Source: Deltaproteobacteria bacterium (GTDB lineage: Bacteria; Bdellovibrionota_C; UBA2361; OMII01). Taken from it: 52,039 nucleotides of DNA. The notes under the pieces were generated by a model, which was not told where the DNA came from, searched no databases, and saw nothing but the letters and a program-made list of their open reading frames with translations. The DNA lies in contig CANLJX010000006.1 in assembly GCA_947491545.1 (NCBI GenBank), forward strand, positions 1 to 52,039, written 5' to 3'. Of this stretch, positions 44,692 through 52,039 are shown piece by piece (position 1 is the stretch's first letter; each line of letters opens with the position of its first letter). A program made the translations under genes and the position numbers.

Positions 44692-45036
44692 TCTCCGGCT
44701 TTCCATGTTAGATTCTTGACTTTTAAAAAGGGGCTCATCTCTTTTTAGGCTTTCATTAGTCGTTATTTCAGCTTGTTAGAGGATTGGGGACAAAAAATTT
44801 TGACACCCCGGCCCCCGAGCAGTGGGAGTTTCGACACTATTGAGAGAGGCGTTTCATGTACAGTTATTGGCCGCGGCGGCCACTACTCGTTGCGTAGTGC
44901 CACGCCAAAACGATAGGCACTGCGGGAGAAACGGGTCCCCTTACACATTTCATTGCTGCTCTGTCGATGCAGAGATCGTCCGCTGCACAAGAAATTCATG
45001 CGGGGGCTCGTAGGGGCAGCGGGGGCTTGCAGCTAG

Positions 45037-45438
45037 CTAGTTCACGATTATTGGAGCATCTGAGATCAGCAGGTCTCTCAGGGCGAGACCTAGAGAGACT
45101 CTGAAGGAGCCTGCCATGGACTCGATGTGACCATTCTGAACATGCAGTACGGTCTTGTAACAGACGCGCCTATCGCTGAACTCAAGGCCAGCATGAAAGA
45201 GCACCGCCTGTCGGGCCTCAAATTGAAGGATGATTTGCTCCACTGTCGGCAGCCACAGGTAGGTAGAGCGTAGCTCATCAGGGGTCATTCCCTGGGGATC
45301 GACCAAAATTGCGATCGGGCTACGGCCATCTCTGTCTGCAACCTCGTCCCCGACCTCCGGATGCCAGAGAAGGCCGGCGACTTCTAGGTCCTGCGCCACG
45401 TGGATGAATGTGTCTGGACGGGAGGGTTGCTTAGTCAT
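45037..45438 (-). CDS. Conserved-looking hypothetical protein, 133 aa
   Basis: I do not recognise a family. The protein is soluble with no signal; it reads as an alpha/beta fold (EVADRDGRSPIAILVDPQGMTPDELRSTYLWLPTVEQIILQFEA) and has several Cys-free polar strands. It lacks a PilZ R-x3-R motif. GGAAGAG lies upstream of the ATG at a long spacing. It is upstream of the flagellar activator on the same strand but separated by 498 bp, so a functional link is a guess. Confidence 0.55.
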   Translation of the reverse strand: MTKQPSRPDTFIHVAQDLEVAGLLWHPEVGDEVADRDGRSPIAILVDPQGMTPDELRSTYLWLPTVEQIILQFEARQAVLFHAGLEFSDRRVCYKTVLHVQNGHIESMAGSFRVSLGLALRDLLISDAPIIVN

Positions 45439-45611
45439 AAGCGACTTCTCTTCCTTCTCTCATCTGGGGATCGTCAGCCGCCCCCAAGAGCTTTAGACTT
45501 TGAGGCTTTTTGCCTCTTTAGGTTCTGATGCTTGGGCGGGCCTTTTGGGCTCTTGGTTTACAACCGGCTGAAACGGCGTCCCAAAAGGTAGGGGGTTTGC
45601 TTAGGAGCCTT

Positions 45612-45902
45612 TTAGGGCTGCCAGTCATCCGGGCGAGAGTCGCTGGCTATAATTATAGTAAGAACAACGAGCCCGACAACGACTGCGCTAACCACGAAGA
45701 GTTTAAAGAAGAAGACTATCGCGATACCCAGCAGAAACCCAACTGCCGCAGCCTTTTCACCGTTGGATTGAGCGAATTCCCGTACTCGTGCCAGCTTGCC
45801 CGAGAAATACCCCTTCCACTCGTCGCTGCTCCGGGAATACACGAAGGCACGCGCCCGCTGCATCAGCTCTTTTCCGAAACGGGTTAGGTCAGCGAGCTTC
45901 AA
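45612..45902 (-). CDS. Small C-terminal membrane protein, probable TTG start
   Basis: The ORF-track call begins at ATG 45965, but AAAAGGAG lies 5 nt before a TTG at 45902, giving the 96-aa product MKLADLTRFGKELMQ. The ATG has no ribosome site. The C-terminal half is one or two membrane helices (AAAVGFLLGIAIVFFFKLFVVSAVVVGLVVLTIII); the N-terminus is a basic amphipathic segment. The plus-strand ORF at the same place (45528-45887) looks like a shadow. No family is recognised. Confidence 0.5.
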   Translation of the reverse strand: MKLADLTRFGKELMQRARAFVYSRSSDEWKGYFSGKLARVREFAQSNGEKAAAVGFLLGIAIVFFFKLFVVSAVVVGLVVLTIIIASDSRPDDWQP

Positions 45903-45945
45903 AGATGCTCCTTTTCTTTTTGAATGTCGCAGGGGTATAGTTTCG

Positions 45946-45956
45946 CAGGTTACCTG
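45946..45956. promoter_or_regulatory. Palindrome CAGGT-T-ACCTG between divergent genes
   Basis: This is a perfect 5-bp dyad with a 1-bp centre. It lies in the 116 bp between the small membrane gene (-, TTG start at 45902) and the cytochrome gene (+), so it could be an operator. Alone it is weak evidence. Confidence 0.3.
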
Positions 45957-46018
45957 ATATGACAAGAGCTGCTTAGCAGTCCCTCAGGCTCCTGTCAGTC
46001 ATTTATACAGAGGTCATC

Positions 46019-46369
46019 ATGAAATCTCTCCTGGCTCTCGTTCTAGCTTCCCTGATCACTCCATTTCTATCAGCATCTGCTGCAGACCTTCAGAACGGGA
46101 AAACCCTCTTCGCACAACGCTGTGCAATGTGCCACGGCGAGTTGGGAGCGGGAGATGGTCCGCTGGCAGCGACGATGCCGCCGGACCAAAAGCCACGAAA
46201 CCTGGCGGCCGGGGGGAATAAGTTTGCTACCGATGACGCCAAGCTTGCGGAGCTGCTGCAGAAAGGTGGTGCGGGGGTCGGCCTCAGCGTACTCATGCCT
46301 CCGCAGCCGGATCTCAAGCCGAACCAGATCGCAGACCTGATTGCTTTCGTAAATTCGCTTAAGAAGTAG
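46019..46369 (+). CDS. Class I c-type cytochrome
   Basis: The precursor has a signal peptide (MKSLLALVLASLITPFLSASA), then the heme motif CAMCH at residues 35-39 and a distal Met in LMPPQPDLKP. At 116 aa the mature form is about 95 residues, a small periplasmic electron carrier. AGAGG precedes the ATG by about 7 nt. It is the first of three tight plus-strand genes; the PurM-like gene starts 6 bp after its stop. The electron partners are not visible here. Confidence 0.93.
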   Translation: MKSLLALVLASLITPFLSASAADLQNGKTLFAQRCAMCHGELGAGDGPLAATMPPDQKPRNLAAGGNKFATDDAKLAELLQKGGAGVGLSVLMPPQPDLKPNQIADLIAFVNSLKK

Positions 46370-46375
46370 AGTCGT

Positions 46376-47548
46376 GTGGGGAAGCATTCTGCCGAGAGCC
46401 AGTCGTACGCTCTGCTCGGCGCCTCATCAGCAAAGGCTGGTATCCTAGCTGCAGCTGGCGAAGCGACTGAGAGCAGATACTTCGCGAACCCGATCGACGA
46501 TCCTTTTGGCGACCAGGAGAGCGCTTTCTTCCTGCACGCTGACGGTGCCGGCACGAAGAGCATCGTTGCCTACTTGATGTTCCGTGAATCCGGAGATGTC
46601 TCGTGGTTCAAGTCATTGGCGGTCGACAGCCTTGTCATGAACCTCGACGATGTGGCCTGCTCCGGCGGATTGTCTGGACTGGCTCTCAGCAACACCATCG
46701 CCAGAAATCGCGGCTTAATTCCAGATGAAGCGATCGCTTCGATTATCTCGGGATACCGAGAGTGTGCGGCAACGTTAGCCGCAGAGGGAGTGTCGATAAT
46801 CTTGAGCGGCGGAGAAACGGCCGACATGGGAGATCTCGTCCGCACTCTCGTCGTTGACTCGACCCTGTGCGCCCGCATCAAGCGAGAGGAGCTCGTAGAC
46901 GCCTTTCGGGTAGTGCCGGGGGACGCGATTGTAGCTTTTAGCTCGACGGGCAAGTGCCGCTACGAGAAAACTCCTAATTCTGGAATCGGAAGCAACGGTC
47001 TTACTCTGGCGCGAAACGTGCTTCTCTCAAGGTCGCACGCCGAGAAATATCCGGAGGTTCGGGATCCAGCTATCCCAGCTTCTGTTGGGTACCGCGGGCC
47101 ATTTCAGGTGACAGATCCGCTGCCTACCACCTCGATGACAGTTGGAGAGGCTCTTCTCTCTCCCACTCGGTCGTACGCTCCGCTTATTTCGAAGCTCCTG
47201 CTCCTTTTCCGAGGTCATGTACACTCGCTTGTTCACTGCACGGGTGGAGGGCAGACAAAGATCAAGCGATTCGGTCGAGGCGTGCGCTTTGTCAAGAACA
47301 ACTTATTCCCAAGTCCTCCTCTCTTCGAACAGATTCAGCGGTGTGGGGATATCCCCTGGAGCGAGATGTTCGCGGTATTCAATATGGGGCACCGTCTTGA
47401 AGCCTGTGTGCCAGCTGCGGCTACGAGTGAGATCATCGCTGTGGCCGGGGATTTTGGGATTGATGCACGGGTCGTAGGGCAGGTAACCTGTTCTTCAGGG
47501 GCGAACGAGGTTGTTCTCGAGTCGCCTTACGGCACGTTCGTGTACTAA
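46376..47548 (+). CDS. purM: Phosphoribosylformylglycinamidine cyclo-ligase, long form (AIR synthase)
   Basis: PurM closes the imidazole ring to make AIR in purine synthesis. This 390-aa version has FLHADGAGTKSIVAYLMF, DSLVMNLDDVACSGG, LSGGETADMGDLVRT, GIGSNGLTLARNVL, HCTGGGQTKIKRFG and FNMGHRLEACVP. All of these correspond to PurM blocks. Its layout (about 390 aa, the SPTRSYAPLI segment) is that of the long Bacteroidota-type AIR synthase, not the 345-aa proteobacterial one. It starts with GTG 6 bp after the cytochrome gene. The TAA stop overlaps the next ATG. Confidence 0.88.
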   Translation: MGKHSAESQSYALLGASSAKAGILAAAGEATESRYFANPIDDPFGDQESAFFLHADGAGTKSIVAYLMFRESGDVSWFKSLAVDSLVMNLDDVACSGGLSGLALSNTIARNRGLIPDEAIASIISGYRECAATLAAEGVSIILSGGETADMGDLVRTLVVDSTLCARIKREELVDAFRVVPGDAIVAFSSTGKCRYEKTPNSGIGSNGLTLARNVLLSRSHAEKYPEVRDPAIPASVGYRGPFQVTDPLPTTSMTVGEALLSPTRSYAPLISKLLLLFRGHVHSLVHCTGGGQTKIKRFGRGVRFVKNNLFPSPPLFEQIQRCGDIPWSEMFAVFNMGHRLEACVPAAATSEIIAVAGDFGIDARVVGQVTCSSGANEVVLESPYGTFVY

Positions 47549-49440
47549 TGACTGCACCCGCTTCCGACATCCAGCATTCGCTCGCTGCCTGCGCTTCGCT
47601 TGGTGAGGCTTTTTGGCGGCGCGCTCAGGCGTTTCCTGAAGAGACACTTTTGAGGTACGCCAACAGCCCGGATGCTGCTGGCACTCGTCTTTGGAAGAAA
47701 GAGTCCTACAGCTCAGCAGCTCCGAGGGTGGCTCGAATCGCTAACCTTCTTCGCGCGCTCGGTGTTGAGGCCGGGACTCCGGTCGCAATCATTAGCCAAA
47801 CTCGGCACGAGTGGATCCTGGCGGATCTCGCGATCCAGACGGTGGGCGGCATAACGGTGAGTGTATACCAGAGTCAGCTCGCTGCTGACGCAGGTTTTGT
47901 GCTCTTTGACTCAGGGGCGCGAATTGTTTTCGTCGAGAACGAGGAGCAGCTTGCAAAGGTCAACTGGCTTCGCAGCAACGACTGCCCTCTTCCAGCAACG
48001 GAGAACCATCCGGAGTCTGCGGTGCGGGTGCCGGTCGATGCCGTGGTCTCTTTCGAGCGAATACACGGCTCGCCCTCTGTGCAGTGCCTGGCCGATGTCT
48101 GGAACGATTCTTCCCTGTCAGCTGATGCGCCACCGATCCCGGCCTCGATAGGTCGTGATTCGGTTGCGTCGTACGTGTACACCTCAGGCACTACGGGTCC
48201 GCCCAAAGGTGTGGTGCAAACCCACGGCAACCACCTCGCAAATGTTGAGCAGGCCGCCAAGAGCGGTGTCTTCCCCGGCGACGGCACCCTGTTCCTGTAC
48301 CTTCCGCTCGCCCACTCTTTCGCCAGACTCATACACTACGTCGGTTGTCTCACCTCGGCCCACCTCATCCTCCCCTCCGTGGCCGACCACCGCACCTCCC
48401 GCATCGACCTCTCCTCCGTAGCGCGAGACCTCAGGGAATGTGGGGCAACCGTAGTTCCTTCAGTGCCCCGCCTCTTCGAGAAGATCTCCTCAGCGCTGCA
48501 AGCCCGCGCAGCGGGCAAGAGCCTGCAGCAACGGATATTAGGGCTCTGTGTTTCTAACGCTCAATCGACGTACGAGCGCCGGAGCGCGGGAAAACCCCTA
48601 GGGCTTCTAGAACACCTCCTATTCGAAGGGCTTCAGCCCATTCGCCGTAAGATAAGGAGAGAGCTGTTCGGAGTTAACTTTACCCATGCCATATCGGGCG
48701 GCGCGAAGCTTGATGCAGGGGTGAACAAGTTCTTCGATTCGCTGGAAATTACGATCTGCGAGGGGTACGGCTTAACTGAAACCTGTGTGGCAACCCATGT
48801 AAATCGCCCAACTCAGCGAAGGATCGGAAGCGTTGGGCCGGCATTCGAGGGCGTTGAAACAAAAATCTCCCCGGAAGACGGTGAGATAATGCTTCGAGGC
48901 CCCAACGTAACCCGCGGTTACCTCAACCGACCGAAAGCCACCGCTGATTCATGGGATGCGGATGGCTGGTTTCACACGGGCGACGTGGGGGCGGTTGATC
49001 AAGATGGATTTCTGTTTATCACCGACCGAAAGAAGGAGCTGGTGATCACGGCCGGAGGAAAGAAGATTCCACCAACAGCCGTTGAGGGTCAGTTCAAGCG
49101 GTTCTCTTTCATCTCCCACGCGCTACTCTACGGCGAGGGGCGTCCCTACTGCGTAATCCTCTTCACGCTCAACGAACCAGAGCTGCGCAGCCTCCTAACC
49201 TCCTCCGGAATCTCCGTCCCCCCAGACCACAAACTCTCTGAGATGTCGGCAGTCCGAGGGATGCTGCAGGACGCCATAAACAAAGTTAACGAAACCCTTG
49301 CAACTTACGAAAGCATCAAGGCTTTTTGCATCGCAGACGAGGACTTCACAGTCGAAAATGGGCTACTCACCCCCACCTTAAAAATGCGCCGCCGTCAAAT
49401 CACTGCCCGCCACCTCGGCCTAATCTCCTCCCTCTACTAA
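47548..49440 (+). CDS. AMP-forming long-chain acyl-CoA synthetase
   Basis: This 630-aa enzyme of the FadD15/FAA1 branch activates fatty acids as acyl-CoA through acyl-AMP. VYTSGTTGPPKGVVQTHGN is the AMP-binding P-loop. CEGYGLTETCVATHVNRP, DGWFHTGDVGAVDQDGFLFITDRKKELVITAGGKKIPP and the C-terminal NETLATYESIKAFCI are typical of long-chain members. The ATG overlaps the purM stop (TAATG), so translation is coupled. It is probably cytosolic or peripheral to the membrane. Confidence 0.93.
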   Translation: MTAPASDIQHSLAACASLGEAFWRRAQAFPEETLLRYANSPDAAGTRLWKKESYSSAAPRVARIANLLRALGVEAGTPVAIISQTRHEWILADLAIQTVGGITVSVYQSQLAADAGFVLFDSGARIVFVENEEQLAKVNWLRSNDCPLPATENHPESAVRVPVDAVVSFERIHGSPSVQCLADVWNDSSLSADAPPIPASIGRDSVASYVYTSGTTGPPKGVVQTHGNHLANVEQAAKSGVFPGDGTLFLYLPLAHSFARLIHYVGCLTSAHLILPSVADHRTSRIDLSSVARDLRECGATVVPSVPRLFEKISSALQARAAGKSLQQRILGLCVSNAQSTYERRSAGKPLGLLEHLLFEGLQPIRRKIRRELFGVNFTHAISGGAKLDAGVNKFFDSLEITICEGYGLTETCVATHVNRPTQRRIGSVGPAFEGVETKISPEDGEIMLRGPNVTRGYLNRPKATADSWDADGWFHTGDVGAVDQDGFLFITDRKKELVITAGGKKIPPTAVEGQFKRFSFISHALLYGEGRPYCVILFTLNEPELRSLLTSSGISVPPDHKLSEMSAVRGMLQDAINKVNETLATYESIKAFCIADEDFTVENGLLTPTLKMRRRQITARHLGLISSLY

Positions 49441-49459
49441 CACACTCTCAGAGAATGTG
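49441..49459. repeat. REP-like palindrome, copy 1
   Basis: CACACTCT-CAG-AGAATGTG has 8-bp arms with one mismatch. It shares the CTCT-CAG-AGAA core with the other copies around the RAYT gene and lies directly after the acyl-CoA synthetase stop codon. Confidence 0.55.
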
Positions 49460-49468
49460 AGATCCCCG

Positions 49469-49487
49469 CGAGTTCTCTGAGAATTCG
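49469..49487. repeat. REP-like palindrome, copy 2
   Basis: CGAGTTCT-CTG-AGAATTCG pairs over 8 bp (one G:T). It is 10 bp from copy 1 and in inverted core orientation (CTG versus CAG), as in BIME-type pairs. Confidence 0.7.
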
Positions 49488-49573
49488 GGAGAATGTTCGT
49501 GAATTTCATTTAAGGCTGTCGGATTAGCGATGCGTACCCGCAACTCCTCGGCCAGACCCTCGAATGAAAGAGT

Positions 49574-50557
49574 ATGAGTTATCATCCAAGAATAGAAACC
49601 GCAGATCTGACATCATTCATCACGACTCGCTGCCGCAATTCCGAGCTTTGGTTCGTGAACAACCGACCCCTTGAGAATGCGATTTTGGGGTACGTGGGGA
49701 AATTTGCCGCCCGCTACGACATTAAGCTTTACGCCTTCGCGATCGAAGGTAACCACACCCATTGCGTCGCTGACTTTCCCGGTCTGAACCGAGCCGCTTT
49801 CATGCGTGACCTAAATTCGTGTATCGCCCGCAGCGTCCGCCGCCTCGTTCCGAAGTTCCCTGGCGGTCCTCTATGGGGACGTCGCTACTCTGTTGAGCTG
49901 ATGCCCGCACCGGAGGATGTTGAAGAATACTTTTTCTATACTGTCCTTCAGCCAGTAAAGGATGGGCTAGTCCAGCAGCTCTCTGATTACCCGGGGTACA
50001 ACTGCTTTCGAGATGCGATCTGGGGGATGAAGCGAAAATTTACCGTAGTGGATTGGGCCAGGTACAACTCCGCGAAGCGGTATAATAAGTCTATTCGCTT
50101 CGATGATTACGTCCGCCATATCACCCTGAAGTATGAGCGATTGCCGGGCTATGAGAAGCTGTCGCAGGCTGCATACGCAAAAATGATGATGCGAAAGCTT
50201 GAAGAAAGGCGACAAAAAATCGTGGCAGACCGTTTGAAGGTAGGTTTATCATTTATGGGGCGCAATCGGCTTCTGACTATCGAGCCGGGCTCGCTCCCGG
50301 TCTCTACTAAGACCAGCAGCCGCTATTCGCACCGCCCCCGAATCCTCGCCGTAGATCACAAAAGACGGGCCGAATATCGAGATTGGTATTTCTCAACCCT
50401 ACAGCAATACATCGACGCGTCGCGCCGATATCGGCAGGGAGACCGCAAGGTGCGCTTTCCTGCCGGAACTTTCCTCCCCCTGCTTTTCGGTGGGTCCGAT
50501 ACTCCCGCCTCGGCTGAGACGAGACACCCCTCCAACAAGTTTCAAAACGGGCCGTAG
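49574..50557 (+). CDS. REP-associated tyrosine (Y1, IS200-like) transposase, RAYT-like
   Basis: The 327-aa protein belongs to the Y1 transposase superfamily. FAIEGNHTHCVADF carries the HUH metal motif (H61, H63), and EEYFFYTVLQPVKDGLVQQLSDYPG contains the catalytic Tyr (Y122, aligned with the Y in RYIHxNPVRAGLV). About 150 further residues at the C-terminus are helical and basic, longer than IS200 TnpA. No IS ends or target duplication are obvious; palindromes flank it instead, as for domesticated RAYTs that mobilise REP sequences in trans. Confidence 0.85.
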   Translation: MSYHPRIETADLTSFITTRCRNSELWFVNNRPLENAILGYVGKFAARYDIKLYAFAIEGNHTHCVADFPGLNRAAFMRDLNSCIARSVRRLVPKFPGGPLWGRRYSVELMPAPEDVEEYFFYTVLQPVKDGLVQQLSDYPGYNCFRDAIWGMKRKFTVVDWARYNSAKRYNKSIRFDDYVRHITLKYERLPGYEKLSQAAYAKMMMRKLEERRQKIVADRLKVGLSFMGRNRLLTIEPGSLPVSTKTSSRYSHRPRILAVDHKRRAEYRDWYFSTLQQYIDASRRYRQGDRKVRFPAGTFLPLLFGGSDTPASAETRHPSNKFQNGP

Positions 50558-50567
50558 AGAGAACTGC

Positions 50568-51341
50568 TCACCAATACTTTTCTACGTGGAGATTTCCCGG
50601 AGACTTTTTGGAGTGAACCTGGAAGCCCTGGGTCGCGAGACTAACTTCAAGCTCCTCAATCATGGCAGGATTTCCACACAGGAAAACATGATCCATTTCG
50701 GGATTCAATTTGACCGTTCCATCGTCGAAGAGCCTCTGAACCCTGCCTTTTCGACCCGACCAGGTTTCCGCCGCCCGGCTGGCGATCGGAAGATATTCCA
50801 AGCCCTGTGTGGAGGTCTCAAGTGTACGCAACTCATAAGAGTAGGCGAAGTCTTCCGGATACCTCACTCCATGAATAACAGTTACTCGACGATTTGAGCC
50901 CCATGTGCTCGACGTCCGAACCATCGACATAAACGGTGCAAGCCCGGTGCCCGTGGAAACAAGTACAAGATTTTTCCCAGGCGGAACACCATCAAGGGTG
51001 AAAGTTCCTGTCACCTTCGGCTGACAAAAGACGCGCCCTCCCTCCTTAACCGTGGCAAGTCTCGAGGTGAGCACACCCGTCGGGACCACTGCAATGTAGA
51101 ACTCTAGATAATCCCTCTGCTCCGGGGACGAGCCGATGGAATATGCTCGCTTAATTAATTTTTCTGGACCCGGAGCCTCTGGTTCTGGAGCCGCGCCCGG
51201 ATACCGGGGCGTTCCCCCTAGCATCCCTAGCGCCACATACTGCCCCGGAATGAAATTGGGAACACCATCATCAGGACGAACTCGGAGGATCATAAGCTCC
51301 GGAGTCACGTCTATTCTTCCTACCACAGTTGAGTTCAACAT
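50568..51341 (-). CDS. fpr: Ferredoxin/flavodoxin--NADP+ reductase
   Basis: This FAD enzyme moves electrons between NADPH and ferredoxin or flavodoxin. The 257-aa protein has the FAD motif RAYSIGSSPEQRDYLEFYIAVVPTGVLTSRL (R-x-Y-S), FCQPKVTGTFTLD and the NADP-binding VLVSTGTGLAPFMSMV. The conserved VFLCGNPAMIEEL precedes the Fpr C-terminus SPGNLHVEKYW. Its 3' end lies 10 bp from that of the transposase (convergent). The gene starts towards trmL across a 99-bp gap that holds a REP-like palindrome. Confidence 0.94.
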   Translation of the reverse strand: MLNSTVVGRIDVTPELMILRVRPDDGVPNFIPGQYVALGMLGGTPRYPGAAPEPEAPGPEKLIKRAYSIGSSPEQRDYLEFYIAVVPTGVLTSRLATVKEGGRVFCQPKVTGTFTLDGVPPGKNLVLVSTGTGLAPFMSMVRTSSTWGSNRRVTVIHGVRYPEDFAYSYELRTLETSTQGLEYLPIASRAAETWSGRKGRVQRLFDDGTVKLNPEMDHVFLCGNPAMIEELEVSLATQGFQVHSKKSPGNLHVEKYW

Positions 51342-51410
51342 GAGCCCAATATACCGTCCTGATTAATAAAAATGAACCCTATCGCCACAATTCTTTCTTT
51401 TATGTAAAAG

Positions 51411-51431
51411 CGCGTTCTCTCAGAGAATTCG
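51411..51431. repeat. REP-like palindrome, copy 3, next to trmL start
   Basis: CGCGTTCT-CTCAG-AGAATTCG, or tighter TTCTCT-C-AGAGAA. It ends 9 bp before the GTG of trmL, so the hairpin may sit in the ribosome-binding zone. Confidence 0.65.
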
Positions 51432-51440
51432 TGGTGTCAC

Positions 51441-51899
51441 GTGCATATAGTTTTAGTAGAGCCGCAAATACCTCAAAACACCGGGTCGATTGCCCGAACG
51501 TGCGCCGCCACCGACACCCCTCTTCACCTCATTGAGCCCATGGGTTTTGAGATCACAGAGAAGGCCGTGCGCCGTGCCGGTCTCGACTACTGGCCCTTCG
51601 TAAAACTGGCTCAGCACAAGTCGTGGGAGGATTACATCGCTCAATCGAGACCGGGGAAAATATGGCTTTTCTCGAAGTTTGGAGAGCGGCTCTATACCGA
51701 CGCGGTTTTCGGACCAACTGATGCCCTTGTCTTCGGAAGTGAAACCAAGGGACTAGGACAGGCTTTCCTGGGGCAATTCCCCGAGTCCCAAATCCTGCGA
51801 ATACCCATCGTCACTGACTACGTGCGCAGCCTCAATCTCAGCAATGCCGTCGCCATAGCTCTTTACGAGGCAAGGCGTCAGCTAACCCTCGATAGGTAA
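51441..51899 (+). CDS. trmL: tRNA (cytidine/uridine-34-2'-O)-methyltransferase TrmL
   Basis: TrmL methylates the wobble base of tRNA-Leu (CmAA / cmnm5UmAA). The 152-aa SPOUT protein has IVLVEPQIPQNTGSIARTCAAT, LIEPMGFEITEKAVRRAGLDYW, LVFGSETKGLG and RIPIVTDYVRSLNLSNAVAIALYEA, the trefoil-knot SAM-binding loops. The length and motifs are typical. It starts with GTG and shows no clear Shine-Dalgarno site; a REP-like hairpin lies immediately upstream. Confidence 0.94.
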   Translation: MHIVLVEPQIPQNTGSIARTCAATDTPLHLIEPMGFEITEKAVRRAGLDYWPFVKLAQHKSWEDYIAQSRPGKIWLFSKFGERLYTDAVFGPTDALVFGSETKGLGQAFLGQFPESQILRIPIVTDYVRSLNLSNAVAIALYEARRQLTLDR

Positions 51900-51932
51900 C
51901 CCCTCTCGTTTCGATTGCGCGCCTACCTACCA

Positions 51933-51951
51933 CGAACTCTCTGAGAACTCG
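51933..51951. repeat. REP-like palindrome, copy 4
   Basis: CGAACTCT-CTG-AGAACTCG has the family core with two mismatches in the arms. It lies 34 bp after the trmL stop, in the 140-bp tail of the window where I see no gene. Confidence 0.6.
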
Positions 51952-52028
51952 GGCTGCTGCTGGTGACCCACCACACACTATCCGCCAGAGGCACTAACAC
52001 CGCGTATGCATTGCATCTTAGTGCGAAC

Positions 52029-52039
52029 GCGAACTCTCT
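52029..52039. repeat. REP-like palindrome, copy 5 (cut by window end)
   Basis: GCGAACTCTCT is identical to the left arm of copy 4 apart from its first base, and the window ends inside it. It implies that the REP-like array continues to the right. Confidence 0.45.

Larger units (their letters stand above)
44539..45036. other. 498-bp intergenic region upstream of the FleQ-like gene
   Basis: I find no convincing gene; ORF-track calls here are short and lack ribosome sites. It holds the sigma-54-type promoter (44676-44691), a direct repeat that includes the gene's ribosome-binding segment, and a palindrome-poor GC stretch nearer 44990. It separates the flagellar block from two small genes on the same strand, so it is also the 3' region of the 133-aa gene. 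Confidence 0.5.

Noticed and set aside
44822-45013. 63-aa plus ORF in the intergenic region
   Set aside because: Starts at an ATG without a ribosome site; Cys/Arg composition is typical of chance frames in GC-rich DNA.
45439-45530. FliA (sigma-28)-type promoter TAAAGCTC...GCTGACGA before the 133-aa gene
   Set aside because: Spacer is about 9 bp instead of 11 and both boxes carry mismatches; not strong enough to call.
45528-45887. 119-aa plus ORF
   Set aside because: Shadow of the small membrane gene; the minus-strand frame has a ribosome site and clean membrane helices.
49574-50557. Complete IS200/IS605 insertion sequence
   Set aside because: No accessory tnpB and no defined left/right ends or target site visible; RAYT-type context fits better.

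Overview
The window looks like a chromosomal segment of a GC-rich, flagellated, Gram-negative (diderm) bacterium. The evidence for two membranes and a flagellum is a LolA-type lipoprotein carrier, a monofunctional peptidoglycan transglycosylase, a basal-body gene cluster and sigma-54 activators. The mix (NtrC/FleS-like flagellar regulators, a MotE-like protein, a RimO/YlxR/RimP set) is most like deltaproteobacteria-type lineages (Desulfobacterota, Myxococcota, Bdellovibrionota or a relative). I cannot fix the taxon from sequence alone. Nearly all genes are ordinary chromosomal genes. I see no prophage, integron or CRISPR array. The one mobile-type gene is a REP-associated (RAYT-like) Y1 transposase at the right end.

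Layout. Positions 1-2000 hold a membrane-anchored methyltransferase gene (+) converging on an unrecognised 364-aa gene (-). Positions 2117-13963 are a long minus-strand run read from right to left: rimP, nusA, ylxR, infB, rbfA, nrnA-like DHH gene, truB, purA, yajC, secD, secF. It joins transcription and translation factors to purine synthesis and the Sec translocase. The rimP gene has a long leader with two strong hairpins and a candidate promoter. Positions 14279-16584 encode a GH15/phosphorylase-kinase-like glycosidase and a CBM9-like protein. Positions 16914-17997 (+) carry a zinc-ribbon/coiled-coil protein and a host-attachment (baeRF-like) protein, separated by a leader with mutually exclusive hairpins. 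Positions 18001-22086 (-) are tal, zwf, an acyl-CoA dehydrogenase and a small lipoprotein. Positions 22264-27683 hold two family-2 glycosyltransferases, rimO and lolA (all -), and a family-4 glycosyltransferase (+).

Positions 27898-31412 contain a small membrane protein, two tRNA-Gly genes (CCC and GCC) with encoded CCA and a 71-bp tandem repeat between them, a doubled zf-TFIIB-like protein that has lost most zinc ligands, a quinone oxidoreductase and a pseudouridine synthase. Positions 31581-44538 are a flagellar block on the minus strand. In transcription order it runs: FleQ-like sigma-54 activator (with its own good -24/-12 promoter), TPR protein, FleS-like kinase, NtrC-type regulator, SGNH hydrolase, mtgA, flgB, flgC, fliE, fliF, fliH, fliI, fliJ, motE-like. 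No fliG lies between fliF and fliH, where it usually is.

Positions 45037-49440 hold two small unknown genes (-), then a tight plus-strand trio: cytochrome c, a long-form PurM and a long-chain acyl-CoA synthetase. Positions 49441-52039 look like a REP/RAYT neighbourhood. A Y1 transposase, a ferredoxin-NADP reductase gene and trmL are interspersed with at least four short palindromes of one family, and a fifth is cut by the window end. This is the best candidate here for something not yet catalogued.
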